Below are positions 52,001-64,000 of a DNA stretch of 64,000 nt, one piece after another. Made by a program: the position numbers and the translations under genes. Below the pieces are notes generated by a model, which worked only from the letters and a program-made list of their open reading frames with translations, was not told the DNA's origin and ran no database searches. Source of the stretch: Dirofilaria immitis (lineage: Eukaryota; Nematoda; Chromadorea; Rhabditida; Onchocercidae); assembly GCA_024305405.1 (NCBI GenBank), contig JAKNDB010000087.1:2046001-2110000 (forward strand), read 5' to 3'. Position 1 is the first letter of the stretch. Each line of letters starts with the position of its first letter.

Positions 52001-55000
52001 TATCTGCTATTAGCGCTCTTTAAATGATTAGAATACTTCTCCTTCAGAAGTAATAGAAGTTACTGTTTTTTTTTTTGGTTATTTAGTTAGGTAATTCTCA
52101 ATTCTTAATCATCTGTTCTAGGAAAAGTTGAAAGATGTTGTAATAAATAAGAAAAATATCATAATTAGAAATGGAACTTACTTCGACCGGTAAAATTACT
52201 TTTATTAATGGTACTTTGCGTGATATTTCAGCTGAAGAAAAATAATATTACTGCTGAGGAGCTTCCTCTTTTTTAAAATGAAGATTTTGCAGAAAAAAAC
52301 CACATCCTTATCATTGGATGACGTATTTGGAACATATTCTACGGATGATGAATCCACGAAACATTCTCGAGGTTCTATTGTTCCATCATTATACAAAGAA
52401 AAGAATGAAAAGGAGGAGAGTGGAAAAAAGTTATAGCGAAGACCGATGAAAATCTGAAAACAAGAAGCGTAAAAGAGAAAACAGAGAATACCAGGCGTTT
52501 AGGTTTAAAGAAAGAACGCAAAAGGGAAAGCTGGACGAAAGTGATGAAGGCGAATTTGGTGCAGATGGAGGAAAAAGGTATTACCGCCGCAGGATTTGCT
52601 TTGCTATGCTTCAGTTTAACTGTAGAATTTTTTTGCAGTTAATTTTGTATTAATGTTCATATTTATATTTTTAATGTATTTACAATTATATCACACCATT
52701 GTGTTATTCTCATCGGAATTGGTAGTTCGAGAAAGCGGCAGTCTTTCGGACTTTGTCTGTGCACTGCAAAACGCCAGAAAGCCTTTTTTTTTCACATTTC
52801 ATAACCACATTGATTTCTTAGTTAATAATTATTATTACTAAAAGATGATTCTACTGTATGGATAAAGAATATGAATTACTGCAATAAGATAACATTGAAA
52901 TGAGTGAGATTATAGAGCTATCCAAATTTGTGAATCTTGTTTTAGATTGCCTTACGGAAGGGAGAAAGCAAACAGTTCCTGGATAAGACGGTCGAAAAGA
53001 AAGTTGCTGGTAAAAGCGATTCAGCAAGAGTGATGAATTAGGTGAAACTGTTGCCGTAATTGCTGTGGGAATTCCAGAAAAAAGAAGCAGAAAGCGGTAT
53101 TTATTTTCATCTCATATATATTGAGAATAGAGTAGTAGCTAGAATTATCGTCTGGTATGTCTAAATACATACTTTTCGATATAATTGTTATAAGCTTTTT
53201 CGGGCTTATTTTAGAGAATATTGTTATGCAAAATATTAGCGGTCATTTCAAGTTATGTCTTCAACATGTTCTAAATGTCTGTTTTTTTTTCAGGAGAAAT
53301 CTTTGGTTGAAATTTCCATGTTCCGAGAAGATGATAGGAAGAAAATCAAAACGGCATCCGTCATACCCGAACAAAAGAAAAAAGTCGGAAACCTACAACA
53401 AATGGACAATTTGAAAAGAAGTTAGCAAAAAGCTAAAAAGAAGGCAGAAAGTATGGTTTTTTTAATTCAAATTCAAATTATATATGTATGTTTTAATGAA
53501 GTCAGTAGTGACTTAATAGTGTTATAATGAAGTTTGATGAAAAGTTCTACTACGTGAGTATTAAGCCTTAATGAATTATTGGAGTTCATTGATTGGTTAT
53601 TGAACGCGTATTAAAATGTTTCATTTTTACTCGTAGAAATAAGGAAAGGGATTATTTAGGTAACTTCATTGATTTTGCTTTGTTGATTTGATTTGTCAAA
53701 TATCTTATTGTTAAGAGAAAAAAAATCATTTTCAGTTAAGCATCTGAAATCTGAAAAGGCATATAATTTTAAAGGACTTAAATTATTGTAATGATTTTCA
53801 TATTTCAGGAACGGCATGAAGGACAGAAACTAGAGGCGGCTGAGGCAAAACAAAAGATGAAAAATTAGAAGATGAAAGTCATCGGGAAAAAGTGGATAGA
53901 GCTAGTAATGGAAGTAGTGATGATGCCGGAAAATCTGACGTTATTGGTTTAAACGATCGAAGTCCGAAGACAATTATCCAAAACCATGAATTATCTAGTA
54001 CCAAAGGTGCTCGGAAAAGGCATCTTAAAGTTGAAAGTGTGTATTTTTGATACGATTTAAGAATTTTTATGTTGTTAAATTTCTTGTCTGTATTGGTCTT
54101 TATATTGCGGAATTTAGATTCTGAAGAAATAAAAAAGAGCAAAAAGGCGCCGAAATCATCAAAAACATGTACATCTCAGACAGATTCTGATTCTTCTGAG
54201 GATCTGAAAACAACAGATGTAGATGTGGTAAAACAGGAGCCATCAAGTGAAGTTAGTTTTTGCAGATTGTTCTTTTTTTTTTTAAACGTGAGCTTATAAT
54301 ATTTGCAGAAATTGTCGGTAACTTATCACTTTTGGAACTAAAAATCTAAGGAAAAATATTTTTTATAAATAGCTTTTACTTAAATTTAGTTTTATTTCAG
54401 CTTCCTATCAAAACTGGTGTAAATAACGAAAATGACAGTACATTTAAATCAGAAAGCAAAAGAGATTCACCGCCTGGCTGTACGAATATAGGCCTAGATC
54501 TTTTGCAATCAACGAGGATGGCAGTGCCATCTGCATCCACAACGGTGGAAATGGAACACACCGTATGTAGTGTTTAAGTTCATATAATTTTGGCCTTAGT
54601 GATCTGCTTATCCGATTTAGTTGCAATATCGCAGGTGAATTTTTTGGATAGAGGAAATTTTTCGATTATGAGTAATTTTTTTAGTGTGGAAAATAAGAGA
54701 AATAATATACTTCCTCTTGTATTAGATGAAAGTTTTTAATTTTCAGGAAGTAGACTTTGTTTCGGAAGAATGTATAACAAATGCTTCATATAGTTCATCG
54801 AATGAATGTTGCTTACCTCGGACTATGCCGCATGATGAAACAGATCAGTCCAAAAAGATGATTCAATGAAGCAGAAGCGGGCAAATGATGGATCTTCGAT
54901 AGCAATTGACAGTACTGTTGTATCCAGACATGCTGTAAGTTATTTCAATGTTTCCCCTCTGCTTAGGCTTTCTTGGCTTCATCATCGCAACTGCTGCTTT

Positions 55001-58000
55001 GTTATCATTCCTTTTTTTCTAAAAATACGTTAAAATTAGAATTACATTTTTTGTATACCATTGCTTAGGAAATATATTATTTTTGGGTAGTCAAGACCAT
55101 CAACATAGTAAAATGTCAATATCCTAATGTTCTTGGAGGTTCGTGCTTAATTCTATATGATATATAGTTTAATTAGTCGTGATGATTTGCTAATGCTATG
55201 TAAAAGGAAATAAGAGATAACGAACTCTTTCCTACATATGGAGAGAATCTAGGAAAGTTTTTATTGCCTTTATGGAAATACTTTCTACCTCGTCATATTT
55301 TTTTTTTGAAATCCTATACTTCGCAGTAATATTTTACATCAGGCTTAATTTTTCCTGCCATTTTTTGATAATTCTTTTCTAGCGAAATTCATTTCATTCC
55401 AAATGCATGCATTCAATAAATTGTATATTGCTCAGTCTTTGAATACTGAAGGGTTTTTTTTTTAGTTGTTGAAAAAATTGTCTAATATAGCTTCCGATCA
55501 AGCTTGGATAAATTTGGATAAAGATATGATTTCTAAATCCAGACAAGTTTTGAATATATTTTCAAAATCCTACCCACCCTACAGAAAAGAGTGCAGAACA
55601 GTTTTTAGTTCCGGTTTACATGATAAAATGATTTATGTTTAACCATCTTTTCATCGAATTGGTAAAGTTGATCATACTCCAGAAAATTTGAGTTTTCATG
55701 ATTTTTCTTTTTTTTCGAATGAATAATGTTTTGAATGAAATTTTTAAAGTGATCAAACTTCAGTAGACTTTTCTGAGTATTATAATATATTTGTCGGAAG
55801 TCAAAATGCATTTCGAACAAGGATTCACTGTGTAATTGCTTATGCAGTTTTTTGTCGACAAATTGAAATAATGGATAGGAAAGAATCAAAAGCAAATTAA
55901 CATTTTGTTCCCTTTAAGTTTTAAAAACTTTTTGCATGCATGCACGAAGTTCACACACGTTGCGGACTAATTAATGTGCCTCCATTGTGTTTTATATTTT
56001 TGTCCTGAATAGTTATTTCTGAAAGTTCTAAACACTGTCCCTTATTCCAGCTGTTTTCCTTAATTTTATGCTGCTTTTTGTGCTTGCATTAGATAAGATC
56101 ATCATGTTACTGTCACTCCAAAGTCTGAATGCCGTGGTTCGCGTTATGTTTTAAAACATTGAAAGTTTTTTTATACTCACGAATATAACACTTTACTTAA
56201 ACGCAATTATAACTGTAAATTACTTGAATGTGATTTTTTTCGTTATTTTAAAGATCAAAAATGGATTCATTTTTTTAAACACAAAACTAATACTACATTG
56301 ATTCAAAACGCAAATGCTTAGTTTGCGTTTTATTATTATTTTTGTATCAAAAATATTAGAGACAGGGAAACACATATTGCATTTATGTTATAGCCGGAAG
56401 ATACACATCTCGACCAAAATCAGCCGAAGCAGCTACAACATCAGGAGTTTTGCACATCCGAAGATGATGAAAGAGGAGGAAATGTTGATCGGAATATTAT
56501 TGGTCGTAAAAATTCAATATCCTCAATAAATAGCAGTGAAAGTGGTCGAACAAGTTTATTATCAACATCATCGGCAAATCTAGAAACGCAATTGGAAGAT
56601 GGCCCCGAAGATGAAGAGCAACAGCAAATTTCAGGATCAGAAAAGATGAAGGTTTTGGGATCTGCTGAAATAGCGACATCTGGTGGTAGTTGTGGTACAG
56701 AACAAGAATGTGTGGAAAAACCGAAAATGAAGAAAAGCTATCTTTCAATGATATGATGGTACAATTGTCAAATAGTGATCGGATTTTTGTACCAAATTCA
56801 GATGCCGAGTGTTCTACCGATCCCGTAATTCGTACTGCAGATAAGGTAAGTAGTAATGCACTAGCGAAGCGCCAGCAGCAACTTCAAAATGCAGAGGGAT
56901 CGGGAGCGAGTATTCTGGATAGTGTGAACGATGCGGAATCCAATGGGAGTTTCGAATTGATTGATGAGGGGCGAATTGGTGATGTTGAGTCGTTCCCGGA
57001 TCAGGATATTGACAGTGATGTTAATGGCATCAAGCAACAACAATGTCATGAACCTGTTTATGAAGGCGAACATGTCCAAAGAAAAACAATAATGGAAGCA
57101 GAAGAAGAGCATGCGGATGATTCTGAATGTGTCGCTACTGTGCGAGTGCAAGATGATGTTCACGATGTGCAGGTCTGTGCATGCAAGAAAAATTTGTCTT
57201 ATACGTACGTAAATTATGCACTAAGCAAGCATTTGCACTTTTGTTCGGCATAATACATTTTGAGTTAATCACACATCAGTTTAGGAGGGGTAGTGCATTT
57301 TTGTTAGATTCAGCACAATTTAGTAGAATTTGTTCCAAAGTACATTTTGGGAAAGTTTCTTTTCATTAATCTTTTAGATTAAGAAATAAAATGAGATTCT
57401 TAAAAGACTCCATGAATCGTAAGATTTCTTTTTAATTCCTAGAAAGTTGGAAGCTAGTGTATTGGACTGCAAAATTTTATACGATTAATTCTAATTAGAC
57501 ATTAATTTTTCTATACTGTTTGTTCCGGGCGTCCAAGCGAGAACACATGAAAGCTTCCATTAAATCCCAATAGAGTTGAGCTAATGTTGTTCTAATTGCT
57601 ATGCTATCCACAAACTTCACCGAGATAGTATAAATCTTGTGGTACATGCTGGTTGATATTTGTTAAACGTTATATTATTCCTGCTCTTAGTTGTTTAGAT
57701 CCATTAATGATAGATGACATAGACTACTAAGGTTGATATGCAACCTTATTGACCAAGTAATAAATTTTTTAATTTCTAAGGGTAAGAGATTTAATCTAAG
57801 TTGGTATAAAACAACTTAAATTATGATGGATTCAAAAATAAAAATAAAATAACCTTGGTGGGAACCTGATGTTTATTTTTCAGGAAACCGAATTTGCTGT
57901 GCAGTCGATTGTTTTAGACGATAACCAAAGTCAACAGAGTGGTGAAGATGGTAGCGCCGCTATGGATTATTTGAGTGAAAGCGCTGGTGGTACAAATTCG

Positions 58001-60751
58001 AGACCTAATAGTCTCAGCGGTATATCAGCATTAGCAAATACGGATTTGAATACAAATAAGCAGCAGCGAGAGAACAGTTTGCAAGATAATGTAGATGCCA
58101 GTAATGACGACAGTATTACATCGAAACTATCAACAGATGCTGAACATCAGGTAGTGAATAAGTTGAGGAATACAAGCAATAATAGGGAACAGCATTTTTT
58201 ATTGTTTTGGAAACTGATTTCATTTAGCAGGTTGCGGTTGGTATTCTTGGTTATATAAAAGGAGTAAATTGGTAATCTTTTTATGCTTGATTAAAAAAAG
58301 TAACAAGTAGGACAAAGCATTCTTTCCGCCTTGTTTTCTGGTTATTTGTTGTAGTTAATCTTCTTAAATTCTCTTCAATTGCATTTAAACTTGCTTTCAT
58401 GCTTTCTTCATTGGAAGCTATCTGCAATTCTCGTTCAAATTTCTCTTTAATCTGTCTACTTTATCTTATTGATAATATATATGACTAATTTCTGTCAATT
58501 AACTTATTTAAAATTATTGAGAATTTTTCATAATGTCTCTTATATCTGTCATGAGTTGTTTAAATTGTATGTAGAAGAATCCTGAGGAAATATTATATTT
58601 AATGAATTACTGCAGGAAATGGAGCCAGAAGATGCCGGTGATGGTAAAAATAAGATGGATGTGGATGATAAGCAGAGTGACTCGCATCTTGATGAAGTAT
58701 CTTTTTGATATAATTCAGTGCTTTAAATATTCATATACTCACATTTGAATTCTTTTCATACATTATTAATGCACTATTAAATTGCTTTTCTTTCCATTTT
58801 TTCTTATATCTTTCCGCCGGCTACTGCGCAGCTTAATTTTTTTGTCTTGGCTTTAAAAATTTTGTAAATTTTGTTTAACGCTTTGTGCTTTTTTAATTTC
58901 ATTTCCCACTCACTGCTTATTAGCGGTAGTAGTAGCAGTATAGTTATAGTTATACTAGTAATAGTATTAGATTACAGTGCTGTTACTGGATGGATGCAAC
59001 CAAGATGTCATGTGGTAATTTAGAATCTTCAACGCAAAATTTTTTTGTATTAACTTCTTGGCTGTTACGCGTTACTTAATTGATATCTTCGTATAGGTTA
59101 TGACCTATTATGCTTCATGCTCAGGATGAATTTTCAGTTCCCTTTAGTAACGGAATTTTTTTGTCAATCACAGTAAAGATTGATGAGGGAGGGAAGGCTT
59201 TCTAATATGAATTTAGCCTTTTTCTGTCTGGCTAAAGGTTTTTAAAATCTGTCATATAGAAATGCGGCTTGCTTCAATTTTTTATGAAATAGAATTTTGA
59301 TTGGCAGGCTAAAGGGACTTTCATAGAAAACATGACAACATCAGGCTTGCATCCGCAAATATATCCAGGCGGCGCTGTGAAATATTTTTTCACCACTTTT
59401 TGTAGGTAATTGATGACGTAGTGGCCGGTGGGTATATGGAAGTAGATGCTGAGCAACTAATGCGTATAAACTCAAAGAAGGCAAAAGAAGAAGCAGTTTT
59501 ACGAGCTGTGGCTGCGTGTACGCAAGGAAGCGCCACTCCAAAAGTTCTGCCATCAACAAATTTTGCGAAGAGTATTGAAACATCGCAATATGATTATCAA
59601 AGTACTGCACAAGGACTGCCGCATCATGTGCAGCAGCAGCAATATGGGACCAGTAGTTATCATATGCAACAATCGCAGCAGCACCGGCAGCAGCAAATGC
59701 CGCAGCAAATACTTTTGCAGCAGGTACAATTATAGATTTAGTGTCATATTTTAAACTCAAGCTTTCTAATTTATTATTTACCAATTAATGTATGTTGAAT
59801 AGAGTCGTGCTGAACGTTAAAAATTGAGTATATTTTGTTCAATTCTTACGTCGCATAAGTTTTTGTGGGTTGAAACTATTTGGTTTGAAAGTGAGATTTT
59901 ATTGTAGCTTTGTCTATTGATTTCAAGAAATATGCCTCACCATGGATCGACAAACTCCCCGCCTCCTCGCTCTTTTCGCAAGTTGTATTGTGATTCTGGT
60001 TGTCTTAAGTAAAGTGTTGTTCGAAATGTTTCACGTTGATCAAATATTTTTCACCGTCAAAGAGAATGATGATCTTGAGTACAAATTATTAGAATACCCA
60101 TTTATGTTATCCGCATTACATATTTGTGGCGAATAATGTCATTATTAAATTTAGTAGTTATTGACAACAGTAAAATTTTTCGGAGGAAGTAAATGAATAT
60201 CCGTTGATTTTGATTTTAGTTAGTTAAATGACATGTATGTTATTTTGTTTCTCAGTTTGGATCTGTTCTAAAGCATCCCAGTAATAACAACCAGCTTCGG
60301 ATGCATGTATTTCATTCTGGAATTTTAATGCTTTAATTATTTTTCGCAGGACCAGAGTGTTGTATCGCAATCATCCCAACAGCAGCAGTTGCAGCGAAAT
60401 ATCGTCTATGATAATAGCCATATGGTACTGCAGCAGCGATCACAACAGCAGCAACATATGGGTCAAGTTATAATGCAACAGCAACAGCAGGGTAGTCGTC
60501 TGAATTCTTATCAGCAATCACAATCACAAATTATGAAAGTTCCGGAGACTACGTATCTTCAAACACAACATTTACCATCGATTGAGCAGCGGGTACAGGG
60601 AACTACTGTGATACCGCAACAGCAGCAGCAACAGTCACATCCGCTGCAGGCAAAGAGTATAACAATAGGCAATTTACCATCATATTATCCAAATAAGAAT
60701 GCTGTTCAACAAGCTGGTGCAGGCAGCTTTGGTTCTTCGCAAGTGTCGCTT

Positions 60752-60787
<36 letters not shown>

Positions 60788-63700
60788 CAACAACAACAGC
60801 ATTTGCTCCTTCACCAACAGCAAACTGCGGATAACATGCAAAATATAACTAGTGCAGTAAGTGTCGGTACGATGCATGCTGTATCGCAGCTGCCTGATGT
60901 ACGCCAACAGGTTATGCAAGCAGCGCCGTCACAACAGCAAGCAACTCAATTAGTAGCTCAGTCACACCTGCAACAGCAACAATCGATAAATTACGGATCA
61001 CCGATGATGACGTCTACATGTAATACAGCAGCAGCGATAGCTGCACAAAATATACCTGCTGCATCGCGGCAGCTGGATTTGAATAAACAAATGGGCTTAT
61101 CAACAGCATCGCTTCAGGAATCGATCAGTAGCAATCCCTATGATTTATATGCTAATCTACCAAAGAAATCAAGTGGAGCGGCGCAATTACATCATCAACA
61201 GCAGGTAGTTTTTATCAGTAACTCTTCCTATCTTTCTGTGTTTGTTTTGCACTGTAATATACATATTTCATACTATATATTTAGACTCAAATAACTCAAC
61301 AGCAACAGCATGTGAAAGCTCCTACAGAAATGCGTCAAAATTGCCCTAATTCATCATCCCTTGATACATCATTAATGGGACACGCTGGAACTATGTCTTC
61401 CAGTACATCTGCAGCAAATTTGCAAACTAGTCGGTCGAATACATCGGCTAGTGCTACACATCAGGTGAATCGTGCGACGCAACAGCAACACCAACAACAG
61501 CTTTCACCGACTGCACAACAAGCGGTTGCATTTGCAATTGGTTTACCAAGCACTACTTCGCCGTTTACCCAAATGCAACAACAGTATTTGCAACAGATGT
61601 ACCGTTCAACACTCTTCAATACGTTTCAAGGTATGATCGAGGTCGATATTTGCATAAAGATGCAACAATGCATTTATTTATTCACAATACTTGTTATCTA
61701 ATATATCTTGTAATAACTTAAATACTGACTTACCATTACCATCTTGTCTTTGCTAATTACAGCTTTTGAAATGGTTTTTATTTCGCAAAAGTTAGCGACA
61801 GTATTCTGATCATTAGTGTTTTAATTTGTAGCGGCGGCAGCAACAAGTGCTTATGCTGGTGGCAACGTAGCTGCATCGACCGGAGCATACGGATCAGGTG
61901 GTTATGCAGGAGCATCGAACAATCCAACAGCAGCAGCAGTCGCCGCTGCAGCTGCAGGCGTATTGCCTAGTACTGTACGACAAGATACTCAACGACAACA
62001 GCAACAGCAGCCGCATCTAGCGGTTAGCTTACCTCAGTTTCTTTGTTTTCCAGTAAGTTGAGTATACGCTTTTACCATCTTCGATTTATCAAGTAATGCA
62101 ATCTAAATTTTACGTCATGTTTAATTTGGTCAAATAAATCGTCTTTGTATTGAAAGCTATCGAACTCGGAGTGAAGAGGAGTCTTTTTTGATTCGAAGTC
62201 ATTTCACTCTAGCTGTTTTCCTCCATTCGCGACCATTCAGTGCAATGCTTTATCGTTTAAATCACACTGTATAAATGACTGTAATTCGATTGTACCAAAG
62301 CAAATTTGTTTTCAAACTTTCCCGTCATCGGCTACGTTGTCATACCATTTGTAGTTATTATCCATGCTGAAAATGGCATCGTGTGATATCATCTCTGAAT
62401 AAAAAGGAAACGAATAGGAAGTACATGGTGCATGATATTGAATTTTTATTAGATGTAATTTTTTTTTCTCATCTTTATTGATTATTTGACATTCATATAA
62501 TTGTTTAGAATCTTCATCAACAACAACAACAACAACAACAACAACAGCAATACCTGGCATCTAACTTGTATCAACAGTCTTCTCCAGCGACTACGCTTTG
62601 CTCACCACAACAAGCCAATATCGCGGCTCAGCAGCTGAATTCATTATACGGTGCTGCCACTGGTACATTTCCAATTTCATGCGAATCATCGATACTTTCT
62701 ACACAACAAGTGCGTTTAATTATTATTGAATTGTAGTTCCCTGCAAAAAAAACAGAATTAGTGCATTCATTTTAAGGAGAATTAATCATCTATACTGCCT
62801 TAAAATTGTTAGTTATAATCTTAATTACTAAAGAAACAATTTTAAAAAGTTCAAATCCAGTTTTATAGACCATATATAAATTTGAATAAGTACCAGCTAT
62901 TCTAGATGACTAGTCAACCGGGAATATATCAGACTGAAGTCGGACAACGCCAACAAGATGCTAAACAATCGTTAAAACAGAAAGTATCGCAGCAACATTT
63001 ACAACAACAACAGCAAATAAAGACTTATGCTGGTCTACCGGCTGCATCAGTTATTGCCGTAAGTTCATGCTTAGATATTTCTCGTACTTTTTGATATTTT
63101 ATTGATTGGTTCTGAAATTTTCTGCAATATTATAGAAGTGTCCTATGGCTCAATTCATTACATTAATTATTGGTTGTGGAAAGATTGATGATTAATTATC
63201 TAACAAATACTGTATGTTTGGTAACTGGCTTATGAGATAGCTGTCATTAATCACTATGTGAAGAGTAATGCCAATTATCAAGCGATCAATCTATTTTACA
63301 TTAAGCTTAAATATTTTTGATTAAGTAGTTATAGTTGGTTCGTAGATATAAGATCTTATTTTATATGTTTTATATTTATTTTATTATTTCTTAACCTCTT
63401 CATTATCGTTTTAACGTGAAAACAAACTGAATAAATCAGATTTCATAGGAAAAAGGAAAAATTATATCCAATTTTCTGTTATCATCCTATGACCTAATAT
63501 AATCAAATCCTGTTTTTATTTATAGCGATATCCAGTCATGTGGCAAGGAATAATTGCATTAAAAACAAACGAAACCCGTGTGCAAATGCATAAGGTAATC
63601 AATTTTAGATTGAATTACAAAAACCATGTTGATAATCGTAATTAATAAATGGCTATTTATCACATTTTATATCTAATATGATCTGCTGGAAGCAGGATAA

Positions 63701-64000
63701 ATTTTGGAAGAATGTAAAGTGTGGTAATTTCGTTAAAAAGTTTCATTACAATAATCTGTTTGATGGATATGATGGATATACGATGATGATAATGATATTA
63801 ATTCATTAGTAATTCATATGATTTCACCAAATCTTAATGAGAAAATTGTCGAATTGACAAAAACTTTGCATATTTTATGAACAAATAGTCAATGAATGGA
63901 TTTCTTTAGATTGGAGGTAATGCTGAAATGTGCAAACGTTCATTAGATCAATTTACAACAACATCAAATCATATGCCGCTGATAAGAATTAATCAAAGAA
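34076..64000 (+). CDS. din-1: SPEN/SHARP-family transcriptional co-repressor (DIN-1 orthologue), 3'-partial
   Basis: A very large gene running off the right edge. First coding exon 34076-34650, then about 30 exons from 39524 on. Order: Ser/Asn-rich N-terminus; start of RRM1 (HVHVIGLPDSLSDERV); Ser/Arg-rich linker; RRM2, RRM3, RRM4; Ser/Thr/Pro-rich region with a PPPPPP run; Lys/Glu-rich charged region; acidic region with a consensus SUMO site (VKQE, 54228-54239); Gln-rich region; and the SPOC domain (YPVMWQGIIALKTNE) cut by the edge. This is the SPEN/SHARP/split-ends architecture. The C. elegans member DIN-1 is the co-repressor of nuclear receptor DAF-12; SPOC binds phosphorylated RNA polymerase II and co-repressors, and the RRMs bind RNA. 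At least twelve one-base losses break the frame, all repaired by adding one base. The ATG at 34076 is the first in frame after an upstream stop, but a more 5' exon is possible. Confidence 0.88.
34651..39523. other. 4.9-kb intron of the SPEN gene after the RRM1 start
   Basis: The exon ending at 34650 stops after the first strand and helix of RRM1 at a GTAAAC donor. The next convincing exon starts after TTACAG at 39524 and is already Ser-rich. I could not find the rest of RRM1 between them, nor any other gene. Confidence 0.45.
39688..40018 (+). other. GC-AG intron in the SPEN gene
   Basis: The exon ending ...QIQKER must stop at 39687, before GCAAGT, so that its leftover two bases join the exon at 40019 in phase (Arg, then MSQHRFSSSS). 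GCAAGT is the usual form of a non-canonical GC donor. The acceptor is TTTTGTAG. Confidence 0.65.
41507..43815 (+). other. RRM2-RRM3-RRM4 block of the SPEN gene
   Basis: RRM2 is encoded at 41507-41668 and 42047-42168: RNP2 is IYVSNL and the RNP1 position reads RRALVIFQ. RRM3 is at 42416-42580 and 42784-42928 (RNP2 TLYVGGL, RNP1 PFAFIQFAD); a one-base gap at the A run 42784-42787 must be filled. RRM4 is at 43290-43502 and 43689-about 43803 (RNP2 KIWIGEL, RNP1-like REALLLFSN). Spacing and order match vertebrate SPEN, where RRM2-RRM4 bind structured RNA including SRA and Xist. RRM4 looks the most diverged at RNP1. Confidence 0.85.
49831..54570 (+). other. Lys/Glu-rich charged segment of SPEN with many frame breaks
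   Basis: About a dozen exons with good splice signals encode Lys/Glu/Arg-rich, probably helical or disordered sequence, for example KEKDREHEGGEVSSEKRK, SFDRELKRLFMEEEASGS and ALELLQERTQSRRNNEQ. At least six frame breaks fall here (near 49922-49928, 51490-51493, 52424-52429, 52524-52530, 53000-53045 and 53850-53870), and one in-frame TGA at 50827-50829 that a single insertion does not cure. A-rich codons make many short A runs, which may be why this region is hit hardest. Confidence 0.6.
59408..63060 (+). other. Gln-rich low-complexity region of SPEN
   Basis: Exons at about 59408-59722, 60351-61204, 61287-61629, 61834-62051, 62509-62709, 62905-63060. A run of 16 Gln codons (CAG then CAA) lies at 60752-60799, a run of 11 at 62518-62550, and many shorter ones occur, with an Ala-rich patch at 61834-61965. 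Such regions are common in SPEN-family co-repressors ahead of SPOC. CAG/CAA runs are length-unstable, so allele differences are expected. Confidence 0.8.
63526..64000 (+). other. N-terminal half of the SPOC domain (cut by window edge)
   Basis: Exons 63526-63594 and 63910 to the edge read RYPVMWQGIIALKTNETRVQ and MHKIGGNAEMCKRSLDQF, then MPLIRINQR. They align with the first strands of SHARP SPOC (YPVVWQG..LKND...QLH.VSGN). The basic residues that bind phospho-serine C-terminal tails lie partly beyond the edge. Confidence 0.85.

Noticed and set aside
60680..60919. Leu-rich frame opposite the Gln run
   Set aside because: It is the antisense of CAG/CAA codons in a clearly coding exon.
1..64000. 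tRNA, rRNA, spliced-leader RNA, CRISPR or transposon
   Set aside because: Scanned by eye for cloverleaf boxes, SL1 sequence, regular spaced repeats and transposase motifs; none was convincing. A covariance-model or repeat-library search could still find weak ones.

Overview
The window is AT-rich eukaryotic DNA with many short, phase-consistent introns (GT donors, TTTCAG/TTTTAG acceptors). It carries a nematode gene set: a hedgehog-related Hint-domain protein, a cuticle-type collagen, a germline-type CCCH zinc-finger protein and a SPEN/DIN-1-type co-repressor. The long AT-rich introns and the clusters of (AC)n, (TATG)n and (CCCT)n repeats would fit a parasitic, perhaps filarial (clade III), nematode. 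That placement is inference; no species can be assigned from the sequence alone.

Layout. 1-2937 (+): 3' part of a gene with a Lys/Ser-rich linker and a C-terminal Hint (Hog) autoprocessing domain. 5424-8158 (+): nine-exon collagen. About 9611-11211 (+): protein with an mS38/AURKAIP1-like basic block and a long charged C-terminal part. 12792-15687 (+): single-finger CCCH protein. 17123-21006 (-): COP9 signalosome subunit 3. 21495-23038 (-): mitochondrial ATP synthase subunit d, upstream of and possibly in an operon with the COP9 gene. 23039-34075: about 11 kb with no gene I can support, rich in microsatellites. 34076 to beyond 64000 (+): one giant SPEN/DIN-1 orthologue with four RRM regions, Ser/Arg-rich, Lys/Glu-rich, acidic and Gln-rich segments, and the start of the SPOC domain at the right edge.

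The main cross-cutting observation concerns reading frames. Nearly every multi-exon gene here is broken by single-base frame breaks, more than 20 in all. Almost every one is repaired by adding exactly one base, usually in a short run of A or G on the coding strand. None that I could resolve requires removing a base. Broken genes include two expected to be essential (ATP synthase d and CSN3). This is far better explained by systematic one-base deletions in the consensus than by simultaneous pseudogenisation. CDS spans below are therefore gene models that cross these breaks.

Functionally the genes are unrelated housekeeping and developmental genes: cuticle, mitochondrial ribosome and ATP synthase, protein-degradation control, germline RNA binding, and nuclear-receptor co-repression. 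No mobile element, CRISPR array, rRNA or tRNA was recognised.
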